From: Podocnemis expansa
Lineage: Eukaryota; Chordata; Testudines; Podocnemididae
NCBI GenBank assembly: GCA_007922195.1
Contig: ML681964.1
Span: 6,900,445 to 6,964,444 of the forward strand
Reading direction: 5' to 3'
DNA length: 64,000 nucleotides
A model generated the notes under the pieces. It searched no databases. It worked only from the letters and a program-made list of their open reading frames with translations, and had not been told where the DNA came from. Below are positions 1 to 18,784 of the stretch, one piece after another (within the stretch, counting starts at the first letter, position 1; every line of letters starts with the position of its first letter). The position numbers and the translations under genes are program-made.

Positions 1-70
1 TAATTACTTATGGTAAATGATCTGTTCCACTGCATTTTGGTGTGATGCTCAGAGTTTCTCAGCCCTAAAA

Positions 71-155
71 AAGAGCTTTGTGTAAGCTTGTCTCTCTCAC
101 CAAGAGAAATGAGTTCAATAAAAGATAGTACCTCACCCACCTTGTATCTCAGTTA
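71..155 (+). repeat. Fragment of a retroposon tail module (GAGCTNTGTGT...AATAAAAGATA type)
   Basis: It shares an ordered set of short blocks with 39,015-39,115: GAGCT.TGTGT, then AGCTTGTCTCTCTCACCAA, then AAAAGATA and CACCTCAC-type blocks. The two copies are 39 kb apart, so this is a dispersed repeat. The hairpin followed by AGCTT resembles the module in the palindromic family. Family assignment is inference. Confidence 0.5.
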
Positions 156-1181
156 TGTACTAACATGACTACAATAGAAGTTTCTTCCTAATCCACATGA
201 CGAGTGGTTGGTTTACACCCTGAAGCATGAATGTTTATGATTGCTTGTGCATTTTTATCCTATGTAATGTTACTATGTTGTTACTCATATAAACATCAAA
301 TGCAAACGGACTCACTAGGCCACTTAAAATGAAAAACAGAAATAATTCTATATTATGATAAAATGTATTCCATCTACTTTAGCCACAATAAAAGGACACA
401 TGACATCACCAAATTTGTGAATAATACAAGTATCTGTAACTGTCACTGCAGATTTCCTTGGACGACCAAGATTTGGCCTCTATTTTTAGGAATTACAGAC
501 AACATATATTAACTTTGTATTAATTATTCCTATGTTATAACAAAATTATCATGGCTCAGTTTTTCGCTGCAATATATTTCTTTCACTGTAATAAGTTACT
601 TGACCTCCATACTCAGGTTATTTATTTGAGGACTGAATTATTGCTTTGTAAGAAAGAAATGATACTATTATAATGTAATTATGTTGATTGTGGTTTACTG
701 GGGAGCAACATAATGGATTATATGAGTACAGTGGTGTACCATAACTTTCTAGCCTGCACTATTGCACCAAATTTGCATTTCTGACAACAGCTGATTTCTA
801 ATAATACATTTTACTGTCCCTGCAAAATATCACAACAGTTTTACTGAAGGCATACAGTTGGTACGCAACTATGTGATGCTTCTCCTGTTCTGTGTGTAGA
901 ATAGCTGCATTTATTTTCTCCTCTGTATTCTCTCCAGGAGAGGCCTTGCACTGCATCAACCTTCCCATGTAATCTAATTTGTTAATTAATAAACATACCT
1001 CATATGTCCTCTTCAATTTGTTTTCAGACTGTCCTCTGCCAGTTTGATGGAGAGTGTCTTAAATCAAAGCACTGAGATTCATTGGTAGGGTACATAAACC
1101 GGAGACTTATTGATCACTTCTGAACTGCATAGTACAAATACTCACACACTAGTACTCAGCAAGTCTCCCAAAGTCCTCTTC

Positions 1182-1510
1182 CAACATGCAGCTGAACAAA
1201 CAAGGAATCCTGCGGCACTTCTAAAGACTAACAAATTAATTTATTGCATAAGCTTTCCTGGGAGAAAAATCCCACTTCGTCAGATGTTTTGAAGATGAGA
1301 GAACTAACAAAATGAGAGGAAAATAAATTCCTCTCATTCTGTAAGTTCCCCCATTTTCAAAGTGTCTGACAAAATGGGATTTTCTCCCAGGAAGGTCATG
1401 CGATAAATACATTTGCTAGTCTTTAGAAGTGCAGCAGGATTCCTTGTTTGTTTTGTTGAACTAGATTAACATGGCTACTATCCCTTTGGAACTTGTCAAC
1501 ATGCAGCTGA
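1182..1510. mobile_element. Palindromic retroposon, nearly full length, with 14 bp target duplication
   Basis: A left arm (ACAAACAAGGAATCCTG, then AAGACTAACAAATT and a hairpin around 1,260) is mirrored by a right arm ending in GTCTTTAGAAGTGCAGCAGG and a terminal ACTAGATTAACATGGCTAC. The element lies between two identical copies of CAACATGCAGCTGA, at 1,182-1,195 and 1,497-1,510. A 14 bp duplication fits target-primed reverse transcription rather than cut-and-paste transposition. The left arm, read on the minus strand, carries CTGACGA, a hairpin, GAAA and GCTTATGC, a hammerhead-like core. A Penelope-like origin is inferred from this and from the inverted arms. Confidence 0.75.
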
Positions 1511-2593
1511 GCCCAGAATAAAAGCCAGGATGGATTTGGTGGAGGCTCTCTCTTTGTTCAGAGTCTCCCATGCTATTGTATTGTTGTCACGGATGTAAAG
1601 TAATTGTTGCACAACTGAATTAACTCTATTCAACTTTCCTGAAGTATTTTCCTCCTCAGGTCTGGCTGCCACCAAAGTTTAAATTCATTTTGTTCCTCTT
1701 CTTTATTAATCTGATTGATCATTGGATGAGGTACCTGCAGAAGTGCAACATATAAGCCCAAGTAGATCAAAAATAAAAATTCAAGTTCTTTTGCAGATTT
1801 TGGGGAAATCCCCAAATTTTGTCAAAATTCATCACAGATTTCTATTATCCCTTCATATCATTTGTGCATTTTCCACTTCTGGAGCACAGCAGTATTCTAA
1901 TGTTTGGTAGTGTAATGCACTAGAAAGTCAACAGACAAAATTCAGCCCAGCCTTAAAGAGATGCAACTCTCATTTACATCTGAGCTGAAAACAGCTTAAT
2001 AAGATAGAGAACACAGCCCCCACCATGTCCACTAGTCTCTGTATCAGTGATCCCCAAACTGTGATCAGCAGAGCACTTGTGGTGTTCCATGGAGAGCAAC
2101 CTAGTCACGTGGTGCTGACTCTCCTCTATTCCAGTGCTGAAGCAGATTAAAAGCTGAAAACCCTTTCAGAGAGGTTATGTGATTCTGACTGGGAAGAGAG
2201 GTGATCTGCACAGTCCCAAGAAGAAGGTGTGCAGTCTGTAAGATGATCTCCCTTCTTAGCTTTGAGCTAAACATGTCCAAGGCAGTTCTTGAGACTGTGA
2301 CTATAAAGTTTTCTTGAGCATAACAAACTCAACTGACACTATTTGTACAATCATAGTTGAAAGTTTTTCCTGTTATAGTTAAATAGAATGGCCCATCTTC
2401 TCAGCTGGGGTTAACCGGCATACATCCATTTACATCAATGGAGCTATATCAATTTATACCAGCCAAAATAACTGGCCAGGTGGGCCTAATTTTGCTGTTT
2501 ACCCTATTGTAAGCCCAAAGCAGTTCTATTGAAGTCAATGGAGTTACTCTGAGATTTACACCAGTGCAAGAGAGCTTAGTCTGGCCCAGAATA

Positions 2594-2805
2594 CCTTAAA
2601 ACAGAAGTTTGCAAACTTGAGCACACGTACACCTTCGGGTATGCAAGAGCAATCCTGTAATGGTAGATGACACATTTATTGTGTAAAATTTAGCAATCTA
2701 ATCAGACGTATATTATGACCCTATCTCAGATGAGGGCACACAGTAGATTACCTTATTTGGAAAGGCATCTACAGCCTAAGAGGTTTGAAAACCACTATCT
2801 TAAAG
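2594..2805. mobile_element. Non-autonomous hAT-type element (element proper 2,602-2,797)
   Basis: The ends are CAGAAGTTTGCAAAC and, inverted, TAGTGGTTTTCAAAC. Flanking 8-mers CCTTAAAA and TCTTAAAG agree at 6 of 8 positions, as for an aged 8 bp duplication. It is 196 bp long and has no coding capacity. Confidence 0.6.
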
Positions 2806-3560
2806 GTGATTAGTTGTCAGTTAATAGCTTCAGTTTCTTAGCATCTGTATTTATTGTATCATTTTCATGTGAATGCCTTCTGAATGTGGCTAACCTGAGA
2901 AATAAGAGGGCTAAATGAGTACTCAGAATTTAAGACCCTGAAGCTGCAAGGGCTTGAGTGCCATCTAACACCAGGAATTGAAGACACTCACCACCTTACA
3001 AGAGATCTGCTTACCACTGCACAGGATTGATGGAATCTAAGGCCACAGTCTCTGTTTGGTTTACTCTCCATCCTATTAAAAGCATCTAAGAGTTAAATGA
3101 GTTAATTTGCCTCTGTTTCTTCAGAGTAAAATGCATTAGAAATTAATGATTTATGATAAACCTTTTAAATGGATAAAAATGCCGTAGCTATTGATAAAAT
3201 ATGGTTGTGTGACCTTTTAAATAAATAAGCCTGCTATGCACCAAACTGTCAGATAAGAAGCTTTATGAATGATTATGTTATGTAGGTCTCAAATAGTCAG
3301 ACAGTCAATAAAATACTCTTTAGCCACAAAGGACCTCTGAAATGTTACACTAAAGAAAACTGCTTCCAGCTATAAAACCCTAACTATTAATACAGTAAAA
3401 CTTCTCTTATGAAAGCATGCACAAGAGTTGGTGGTTATGTGCCAAAGCTTGTTAGCAATAGCTCCTAGCTATGCAATAGGCTATTTTGCAAATATAATGT
3501 TGGATTCTTACCTTATTTGAGTGGGAGTAAATCAGGAATAACTCCAGTGGCGTTAGTGAG

Positions 3561-3640
3561 ATTTTCTCTCACAAAAGCTCATGTGATAAATAAACCTGTT
3601 AGTCTTTAAGTGCCACAGGACTCTGCTTTTTTTGTAAAAC
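3561..3640 (+). repeat. Palindromic retroposon, one arm only
   Basis: This is the right-arm sequence of the family: a TTTTCTCTCAC hairpin, AAAGCTCATGTGATAAATAAA, then GTTAGTCTTTAAGTGCCAC and AGGACTC. The other arm is missing. Confidence 0.65.
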
Positions 3641-4162
3641 CAGTGAGAGATCAGACAGACTCAAAAAGCTGGAAAAATACATTTCAGGCTATGTCTGTTA
3701 TTTGATCTTCTGAAAGAGGCTCTGGGTTTACACAAAGCCAAGGCCACATTCCCCTCCACCAGGAATGGAGATACCATCCTCACCAACTCTCTGGTGGCAG
3801 CTTCCAGTCCACCTCACCACTTTGGTTGCTCTGGTTTAGCCCCTAGGCAACTTGTCATCAGTCACCTTCCATATCCTATTCACGCAACTGAATCAAGCTT
3901 GTTTCATGTGATAGAAACACAAAGCTGAGTATCAGCATCCTATTAAAGTCAACATAGCATGCATTTCCACACTAATTCACCTGGTGACCTCAGATTTGGG
4001 AAGGGTGAGAAAACTGACCCCCTGCAATATCCCAAATAAGGGATGGTTTGGGGCAATTCCTTCCTTTGAGATCTCCCAAATAAGAATGAAAAAAAATATT
4101 CAAGAAAAACTTAATTCACCCATACTGAGGACCACAAGCAACCCAACAAAAAAACACACTGT

Positions 4163-4294
4163 CAGTTTCAAAGGGGCAGCCCTGTTAATCTAGTTCAGCA
4201 AAACAAACTAACAAGGAGTCCTGGGGAACTTTTAAAGACTAACAAATTTATTTACTGCATAAGCTTTCATGGGAGAAAATCCACTTCATCAGTG
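4163..4294 (-). repeat. Palindromic retroposon, one arm with intact hammerhead-like core
   Basis: The terminal block TCAAAGGGGCAGCC and the block AACAAGGAGTCCTGG are followed by AAGACTAACAAATTTATT. On the minus strand, 4,292 down to 4,257 reads CTGATGA, one A, a short GTGG/CCAT-type stem, GAAA, then GC-TTAT-GC. It is the copy with the best preserved box sequences in the window. It ends abruptly after the core. Confidence 0.65.
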
Positions 4295-5428
4295 GCACTG
4301 AGGGCAGCTGATGGATGTAATAAAATCATCATGGACTTGTTATTCATTGAAAGATCAATCAATGCAAATACTACAGTTTCTACTCAAAATCAGGGTCAAA
4401 AGCAACTCCAAGGATTCCCAACATTACCCAAGCTCATCTGCCATAGTCTTCAATTAATTTATCAAAAAATGGGACATTTGATATTAGTTGCTGCAAACTG
4501 GCAAGACAATCAATATAAAAATGATTTAAAAAAAACAAAAAAAGAAAACAAAATGTGGCAACCCAATAGCTTTTTTGAGGATCATGGTCACCTTGCCCAC
4601 TCCCTTAAGCTTCAGGATTTGGAGCTGGATCAACAAAAAGACTTAGGCATGGCAACACCTAATTGGCATAGAAAATGATGGGAACAATGTGGTTTATAAA
4701 GCCTGACTTGGGCACCTATTCTCCTCATACAGCACACAGATATATGTCTTAGAATAGGATCCACAAAAGTCAGGAAGCTAGGCAAGGAGATGTCTGCATT
4801 AACCTTTGGAAGATGCAGACAAGCCCTGCCCTTTCTCACAGATGTTGGCACCTAAATCAGGGCTGCAGGGAAGTGCCCATTTGTGTTAGCGATGCACAAA
4901 CCAGGAACCTCCTTGGAATCAGGTGGTGTAGCACTAAGGCTTTTCTTGTGCAAATAAATTTGGCATCTGCCTAACTGCATATAAAACATCTTTGGGCAGA
5001 AGTATGGAGAAAGAAAGCATCAGCTTTCTTCATAATTTCCACCCTAACTACTGTGCCATGCTTACCAGTGATGTGAAGAATCCCTGTTCAAATTCCTTTC
5101 CCACATCAAGCTGGGGAAGGGAAATGAACAGGGGTTTCCCATATCTCATGGGTGTAAGCTAGTCCCTGGGCTCCCTGTGAGGGAGCCTTCATCTTCCTCA
5201 GCCCCCACACCAATCATTTTGCATGGTACAATGTGTGCTCAACTTAGAGGATCAGACCCTGGGGGGATCAACACTTACCTCTTCCTTTGGGAATTGCACT
5301 AGGGCTTAGACAGGAACTAGATGTCTGGACATCTAGAGTGAAGCTGCAACATGCATGCCATTGGCAGAAATGTAGGTGCCTAGGGAACTTTTACAGCAAA
5401 ATTTAGTCACAGAGAGAGTCTGAGTATC

Positions 5429-5737
5429 AGCTAAGCCAGGGCTCGACAAAACCCAGGCACCAGGTCACCATGGTACCCAGGAACTGCATCCTGGCACCTA
5501 GTTGTGCTGCAGTACTGGGAGGGACAGAACATCCCCCGGTTCCACAAAAACTAATTGTCACCTTCAACAGCATGCAGCTTTCTCCAGCAGCAGGGGTGTT
5601 TCTGTGCCTCAGACCAATCCAAGTATCCAAAGTAGCATTTTGGAAATAGGGGGCCTTAATGTGCTGCACACTTAGGTGCCCTAGTTTTTGATGTAGCACC
5701 CAGGTGTTTGGCATATTTGTGGAGGCCTAAGCTAAGC
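5429..5737. mobile_element. Non-autonomous hAT-type element with perfect 8 bp duplication (5,437-5,729)
   Basis: AGCTAAGC flanks the element on both sides (5,429-5,436 and 5,730-5,737). The ends CAGGGCTCGACAAA and, inverted, TAGGCCTCCACAAA match at 11 of 14 positions. The 293 bp interior has no credible coding sequence; an open frame on the minus strand at 5,427-5,714 is a chance frame inside it. Confidence 0.8.
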
Positions 5738-8700
5738 AGAGGTTTTGTGGATTGTGATGGTGCCTAAAACTGGGATGCAGGCACTTATGTCCCTCTTCAG
5801 ATGTGGGTGTTGGTATTGCCAGGGCTGTATGTCAGATTTCCCATCTAGTTCATTCCTATTTAGTAATAGCTTTGAGGTCTTTTAAGGTCACTTGTGACTC
5901 CAACAAAAATCTCTCATTTCCTTACATTCTTATTTTTCTTTCCTGTTAACACATTTCTAAGGCTCATAATGGCCGGAATGACTCTCATTGAAAAGTTCAA
6001 TCTTCCATTTAGACAGAAGCATTAAGAGCAGTGAGAGCATAAGTTTCCTTATATCATATGCCAGTGCGCTTCAAATGATTTAGTAGAGCCATCACTAGCA
6101 ACCAAAGATTAGTCTGCATGTTTATGTAATCCTTGAGCTATCCAGGTAGTATCCACTAGTGTTTTTTCTTGTGATACGAGTACATTGCACAAACATCAAG
6201 CAGTTTCATGTTTCAGTTAGACACATTTTTGTTTAGTGATTGGGTGAGTGTGAATCCTAAAATCCAGTTATTAATGTAAATATCCACAATAATAAATCTG
6301 CTGTTTCTCAGGGCTATTCTAAACTTACTGCTTAAAATTTGCTGTTTTGGCAACACGTCCAGTGACTATTCAGAGAAAATGAACACAAAAGAACACTAAA
6401 TCCAGGCCCAGCAAATTGAACCACTATGATCCAAATTCAAATCAATGACCTAAACACAGAAAACTTAACATCCTTTTTCCAAGATTAGTTTTTAAACTGA
6501 CCTCTTAGTTCTATTGAAAATGGACAATTAGACATCAAGCAGAGTATCTGCTTAAAACTGCTTTGGGAAATCTAAACTAAATCAATCATCTGAATCCTTT
6601 TTCATTGCTCCAAGTAGTTAAAGATGTTCATTTAATATGTATTCCTAATGTGGGAATATAGTTTGTTTCTAAAACAAGTCTGATTTAATACAGTTTATTC
6701 CCTCCTCAAACAAAGGCTTTTCCCTACCTTCTCCAATAGAAAAAGAGAATTCTAAGCATAGAGTTCCCTATAATCAGAACTGTAGCAGGCCCACTGTCAT
6801 AAACTATGCTGAAATAATTTGGAACGTAGCACTTCACTATAAAATTTCATTATAAGCTTGTTTCACCGTACATTGAATAATCATTGACTCCGAGTGAAGT
6901 ATTCATGAACAGCAAAGCATTTTGAATTTTCTTCTAGCTTTTTTATATACAGTTCTGATTTTTTAAATTAAATGTTATAAACATTGGGCTTTTATTTGGG
7001 TATTAAAGACAATAGAATTCTGTAACTCAGTAGCTTCATTGAGCTGGCTAATGATGCCACTCTTGAGACAAAGACATTATCACAGCAGGGGCTCAGTGGA
7101 CTGTTTCATAAATGATAAAAAGGACTCAACCAATTGCTTGTTAATCATGAAAATGAGCAAAGCCAGACTATGTACTCAGGAGAAAAATGATTGCACAAAT
7201 GAACATGGCCAGAGATGGTGCTCCCTTACTGGAGTTTGGCTGTAAGCTTTTAGGGGCAGGAACTGTCTTTTCATTATGTATAGCATACTTTAATACACAA
7301 TTACCTAGCATATTAAAGCCATAATTCCTGAATGGGATTCTATGAGCTACTGCCGTACAACTGATGATTAATATATGGATGCGTTAAGATTTGGTTAAAA
7401 GTGGGAAGACATGGCAGAATTTGAATACCCAAAAGAATTCAAGTAGTGTATTCTTGCAGCATACATTTCTTCAGAGTTGATACTAAGGGAGCTCTGATTT
7501 GTTTGCCTTTACTGTCATGAGCTAGACTACATTTTGCTTATCTCTTTGGCAAATGATGCCTATTCTTTATGTAGCGATCTTTGCTAAAGAAGTGATCCTA
7601 TACCACTTATTACATGGGACTCCTTGTCTCATTCATTATACAATTGCAAAGACATGTGGTCTGCAAGAAGAGAAGATGATGTTCATGAACATCAGGCATT
7701 GAACTAGAACCCAGGAGAGTCAAGATCTTTTCCCAGCTCTGCTACAGGCCTCCCATGTAATGAATGGGAAGGCTGAAAAATGTGCACAGGCAGCTTAGCT
7801 CAGTTGGTTCTTAAACACTTTACTCTGCAACTGTAACATTCTGCATGTAATTAGATATAGGTAACTAAGCTGAAGCAGAATCATCTTAAGGGGAGACCAA
7901 CCAACTGACTCCCTTTAGAGAACTATCATTTTCAAAACTTATTTTGAAAGAACTGTTCAAGCAGCCCATAAATTCACTCAGCACCTGGTTGGATTCACCA
8001 GTAGGCTTCCAAAGAACTAAAGTATCACCCATTGCTGCTGCTGTTGTGTAACAGAAAACACTGGCAGAACAGAAAGATTATATTGCTCCCAATTTAATCA
8101 AAGTGCAAATAGAGAATAGGGAAGTCGGACACCGTCAAAGTTGTGCGATTCATCAGATAGATCAACTGGACTAATTGCTTGCATGCTTGTTTTTCCTCAG
8201 TGTGTGGCAGCAACTAGACAGGCAAACAGCTGGTGCATTGTGTAAAGAGAGCAGGGAGAACAGGTTAGGATATTTCCTTGCTCCCAAATCAGTTCTCATC
8301 TTGTACAAATGCCAACACTGGAACTGACAGAACTACACTTCCAGGGGTCTGCTCTACTGCACAAAGCTGATTCTGCCTTTCATGTGTCTAGAACCTATTT
8401 AGTATTAGTTTAATGTTGGTCCCCAATTCCCTTCTCCAAACATCAGCTCATTTGACCTTATTAATTACGATCCATACGCTTTCACATTCTATGTAACTGT
8501 ACTATAGAAATGCTCTCAGAAATTAGAAAACAACGTACAGAAACAGTTAATTTAAACTCATCACTGATTAGCGTGGCCTGCACTTTTCCATCTAGCAAGC
8601 ATTGCTAAGTAACGAACACTTCTACCAACCACAGGGAAGCCAGCAAGTTCCAACCTAGTCAGAGCACCACCTAAATTACATCATTTAACCAATTTTAACA

Positions 8701-9303
8701 TTTTTACATTTATCATTCTCAGAGAGGAATGAATTAAGACTGAAACATACTTTAAAGTTAAAGGTGAGTGCTTGGCATTCAACTTGAATATTAGCTAAGT
8801 GAATGGTTAATACATGAGGTTTAAAATGCATTTGAACACTTCTTAAGGTAGTTAAAAGGTTATAGGCAACTACTTTTGATTGCACTTGGCAACAGCTGAG
8901 AGGATTTTGCTACAAAGCTCTATTGTTCTGGAGTTTAATTGCTCTACCCATTCTTCTGGTCTAAATAGTACCAGACAATTTGTTCTCAACTACATTTAAA
9001 AGGAAAAAAAAAAATCTTTTCAGACTATGAAAATTGGAAATGGTTCACTTCTCACTTGACATTTTACATGCACTCATTATTCCTTAATGTTATATTGATA
9101 ACTAGAGAGAAAGCTCACAATATTGATCTATCATATGCCTTCCAGTAGATACCTACAATATATAGATTAATTCTCTCTCCCTTTCCAATTCAACATGACG
9201 ACTAGGTTTAACAAAATAAGAGACACTGTTGATGTGAGATTACTTTCAAGGCAATTCTAATTAGACTTCCTGAAGCCCTGAGGTGAACAGGCAGTATCTT
9301 GAC

Positions 9304-9434
9304 AAGCTCCGAAGGGGTAGCCATGCTAATCTAGTTCAGTAAAACCAACAAGATGAAGTGGGATTTTCTCCCACAAAAGCTCATGTGATAAATAAATTTG
9401 TTAGTCTTTAAAAGTGCCATAGACTCCTTGTTTA
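9304..9434 (+). repeat. Palindromic retroposon with internal deletion
   Basis: The left terminal block (CGAAGGGGTAGCCATGC, TCTAGTTCAG) joins straight to the right-arm hairpin GTGGGATTTTCTCCCAC and then AGCTCATGTGATAAATAAA and AGTCTTTAAAAGTGCC. Most of the left arm is gone, as expected for a deletion between inverted arms. Confidence 0.7.
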
Positions 9435-9574
9435 GGCATTTGCTTGAAATACGCCTTCCCTTTGCTGGTAAAGATACCTAGCCATTCTTTTTCACTCAGC
9501 ACTGAAATTCTCCAGATCTGACAAAGTGGTCAGTTTACAGTCACTGAAACACAGTATCTCAGTCATGAATACCA

Positions 9575-9730
9575 TGGCATTACATAGCACTTTCATCAAT
9601 TGATCTCAAAGCACTTTAGAAAGGATAGTATCATTATTCCCAAAAAGCTGAGGCAGAGTGAGAAGTGATTTGCCAAAGGCCAACCCCCAGGACTCCTTAC
9701 TTCAGGTCCATTGCTCTATAGGCAAATGGT
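9575..9730 (+). repeat. MIR / CORE-SINE relic
   Basis: It has the order of blocks typical of MIR-type SINEs: CTCAAAGCACTTTA, ATCATTATTCCCA, CTGAGGCAGAGTGAGAAGTG, ATTTGCCAAAGG, then CCAGGACTCCTTACTTC. It is strongly diverged, so it is an old copy. Confidence 0.65.
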
Positions 9731-9852
9731 TCCCAATGACAATTCAATGGAATGCCACCCATCCTTGAGAGCTCCCTGACAAGCATAGGAAGCTGGTCCT
9801 GCCTAACAAAAAGTTTGAGAAACAGCACTAGGCTACTCTGCCTTTCTCATAT

Positions 9853-10060
9853 TGTCCACAGTGGTGGTTTTCAAACCTTTTTCCTTGGGACCCGGTTGGG
9901 GAAAAAAAAATCATTTATGATCACAACCCAGGAATTACATCTTTGAGCAATGCACTCCAGTCTTTTTGCAATGGCAGCAAGGGGTGCCGTGATCCAGTGC
10001 TTGAGGGCCTGTGACCCAGTACTGGGTCCCAACCCTAAGTTTGACAGCCACTTGTCTACA
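9853..10060. mobile_element. Non-autonomous hAT-type element (9,861-10,052)
   Basis: The flanks TGTCCACA and TGTCTACA agree at 7 of 8 positions. The ends are GTGGTGGTTTTCAAAC and, inverted, CAAGTGGCTGTCAAAC. It is 192 bp and is a sister copy of the 192 bp element at 50,342-50,533; they share internal blocks such as GAGCAATG, TCCAGTCTTTT and GACCCAGTA/AACCCAGTA. Confidence 0.75.
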
Positions 10061-11690
10061 GATATGGCAAGGAAGATTTCTTTTGAAGCAAGAATTTGTT
10101 TTGATGGACTATAATACACAAGATGACATTGAAATTCTTCTGTGATCTCTCCCACAATACACACACTTTTTGGATCCTGGTTTCCTACTCAGCCTCTCAC
10201 AAGGTCACATTAGGAGAGCTGTGTGAGTGTCAGAGAATCCTGCTCACCTTGCAGGCACTTCAATTTTGGATCAAGCAAGGCTGTAGCTTAGTGTTGCTTC
10301 CCAGAAACAATCCTCTTTCCTCCACTACCAATTCCCCTCTCCCTGGAGCAAAGTGAAGTGAAGGAGATAGCAAAGCTATAAACAAGCAGTCTTTATGCTT
10401 GGAGTTACATCTCTAGCCTGACACCACCAGTCTTCTGAAGTGTCTTCTTGCAAAATCAAATGTAACAAGACTGATCGGATTGCTAGCAATAGCCTTTTGG
10501 AATAGCTTTCTAACACCAAATTAAAATAAAAGACTTGTCAACTAGGTTTCAGAGAAGTAAACTCTGGAGTTCCAGCTCTTCACACTAAAAAGACTACTAG
10601 ACAGGCTATACTCAAATAGGGTGGGGAAAAAAAAAAAAAGACAAAAGATTATAAATTTATAATCTTTGTGTTTCTCCCATGAAAAAGGATTTCCCAAATT
10701 TGGCTGCACAAAAGTACTTCCTTTCCCAACAATTCTGTTCTTGGCTGAATTTCTAAGAGGCCCCAGATACTTTCAGACTGTCAGTTAATAGTTCTCAGCC
10801 TGGAGCACCATCACAAAGAGCCCACCAGAGTAGCATGTTTTTGTGAGAATGCTTCATTACTTTACTCCCAGCGTTATGACTGAATGATATAGTTGGAAAG
10901 CAGATTAAAATTTCCTGGGCATATTTTTTAGGTTACATTGTCCAAAGCGAGTGAATGAATACATCTGTTCCATGCAGATTATTTATTTTGACATGCCTAA
11001 ACCAGAAGAAAATGCCAGAAGACCTATAAAGAGCTATGGAACACAGTAACAGAGTCTCCAATCTCATAAAAGCTGAGCAGATGCTGAAGAACTGTAGTAA
11101 ACACTCACCATGTCTGTACCCCTGACTATACATCAGTGTGAATTTCTAGAAGATACATTTAAAATGCACATTAATGATAAGAACAAATACTGTATCTTCA
11201 TACTAGATATAGAATTAAGCACCTTATTTCAGGCACCGACTTGAAAATTTATGTTTTAATTCATATTTAACAATTGTAACTAAAAAGACCTCTCCCACTC
11301 ACACTTGAAGAACAGACATCACTCCCAAACAATTTAAGCATCTTTCAGCGTACTATTTGATAACCTATATGTAATTGGGTATTTGGTTCACTTTGCAGTG
11401 CATACATCACAGGTCGCCTCCTAGTTACCAAGCCTGAGCAGAAACTGCATTGTCCCTTTCAATTATAATGACAGCCTGAAGAAGCCTGCATTATTGCTCC
11501 TCCTGTATGTGTTGTGATTAGTGCTCTACCCTCCTGAGATATTATTCTAGCACCCAATTGCCAAGTTAGTTTTAAAGGACTGGAAAAAGAAAAATTAGGT
11601 AACAGCTATGACCTCCTTGAGGAACAGGACTTCCCATTTTAAGCAATTAAGTAGAGACACTCAGTGGTAAACTCAAGATCCTTCTCAGCT

Positions 11691-11696
11691 TTTATT
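11691..11696 (-). terminator. RPL15: RPL15 polyadenylation signal
   Basis: AATAAA on the minus strand, 21 bases after the RPL15 stop codon. A very short 3' UTR is usual for ribosomal protein genes. The transcript should end about 10-25 bases further on, near 11,670. Confidence 0.8.
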
Positions 11697-11717
11697 AGAT
11701 TTTGACATTTACAAGAA

Positions 11718-18780
<7,063 letters not shown>

Positions 18781-18784
18781 TTAC

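Larger units (their letters stand above)
1..11670. other. Intergenic region downstream of RPL15
   Basis: No exon, conserved open frame or RNA gene is recognisable here on either strand. The sequence is AT-rich and holds the repeats listed separately: palindromic retroposon copies, hAT-type elements and a MIR-type SINE. By human synteny the next gene to the left should be NR1D2, but none of its exons was recognised. Confidence 0.6.

Noticed and set aside
2047..2110. CAGTGATCCCCAAACTGTG, a hAT-like left end
   Set aside because: No matching inverted right end or 8 bp duplication was found downstream, so element borders cannot be supported.
4292..4678. 128-residue plus-strand open frame
   Set aside because: No family resemblance, no splice context, and it begins at the edge of a repeat arm. 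Treated as a chance frame.
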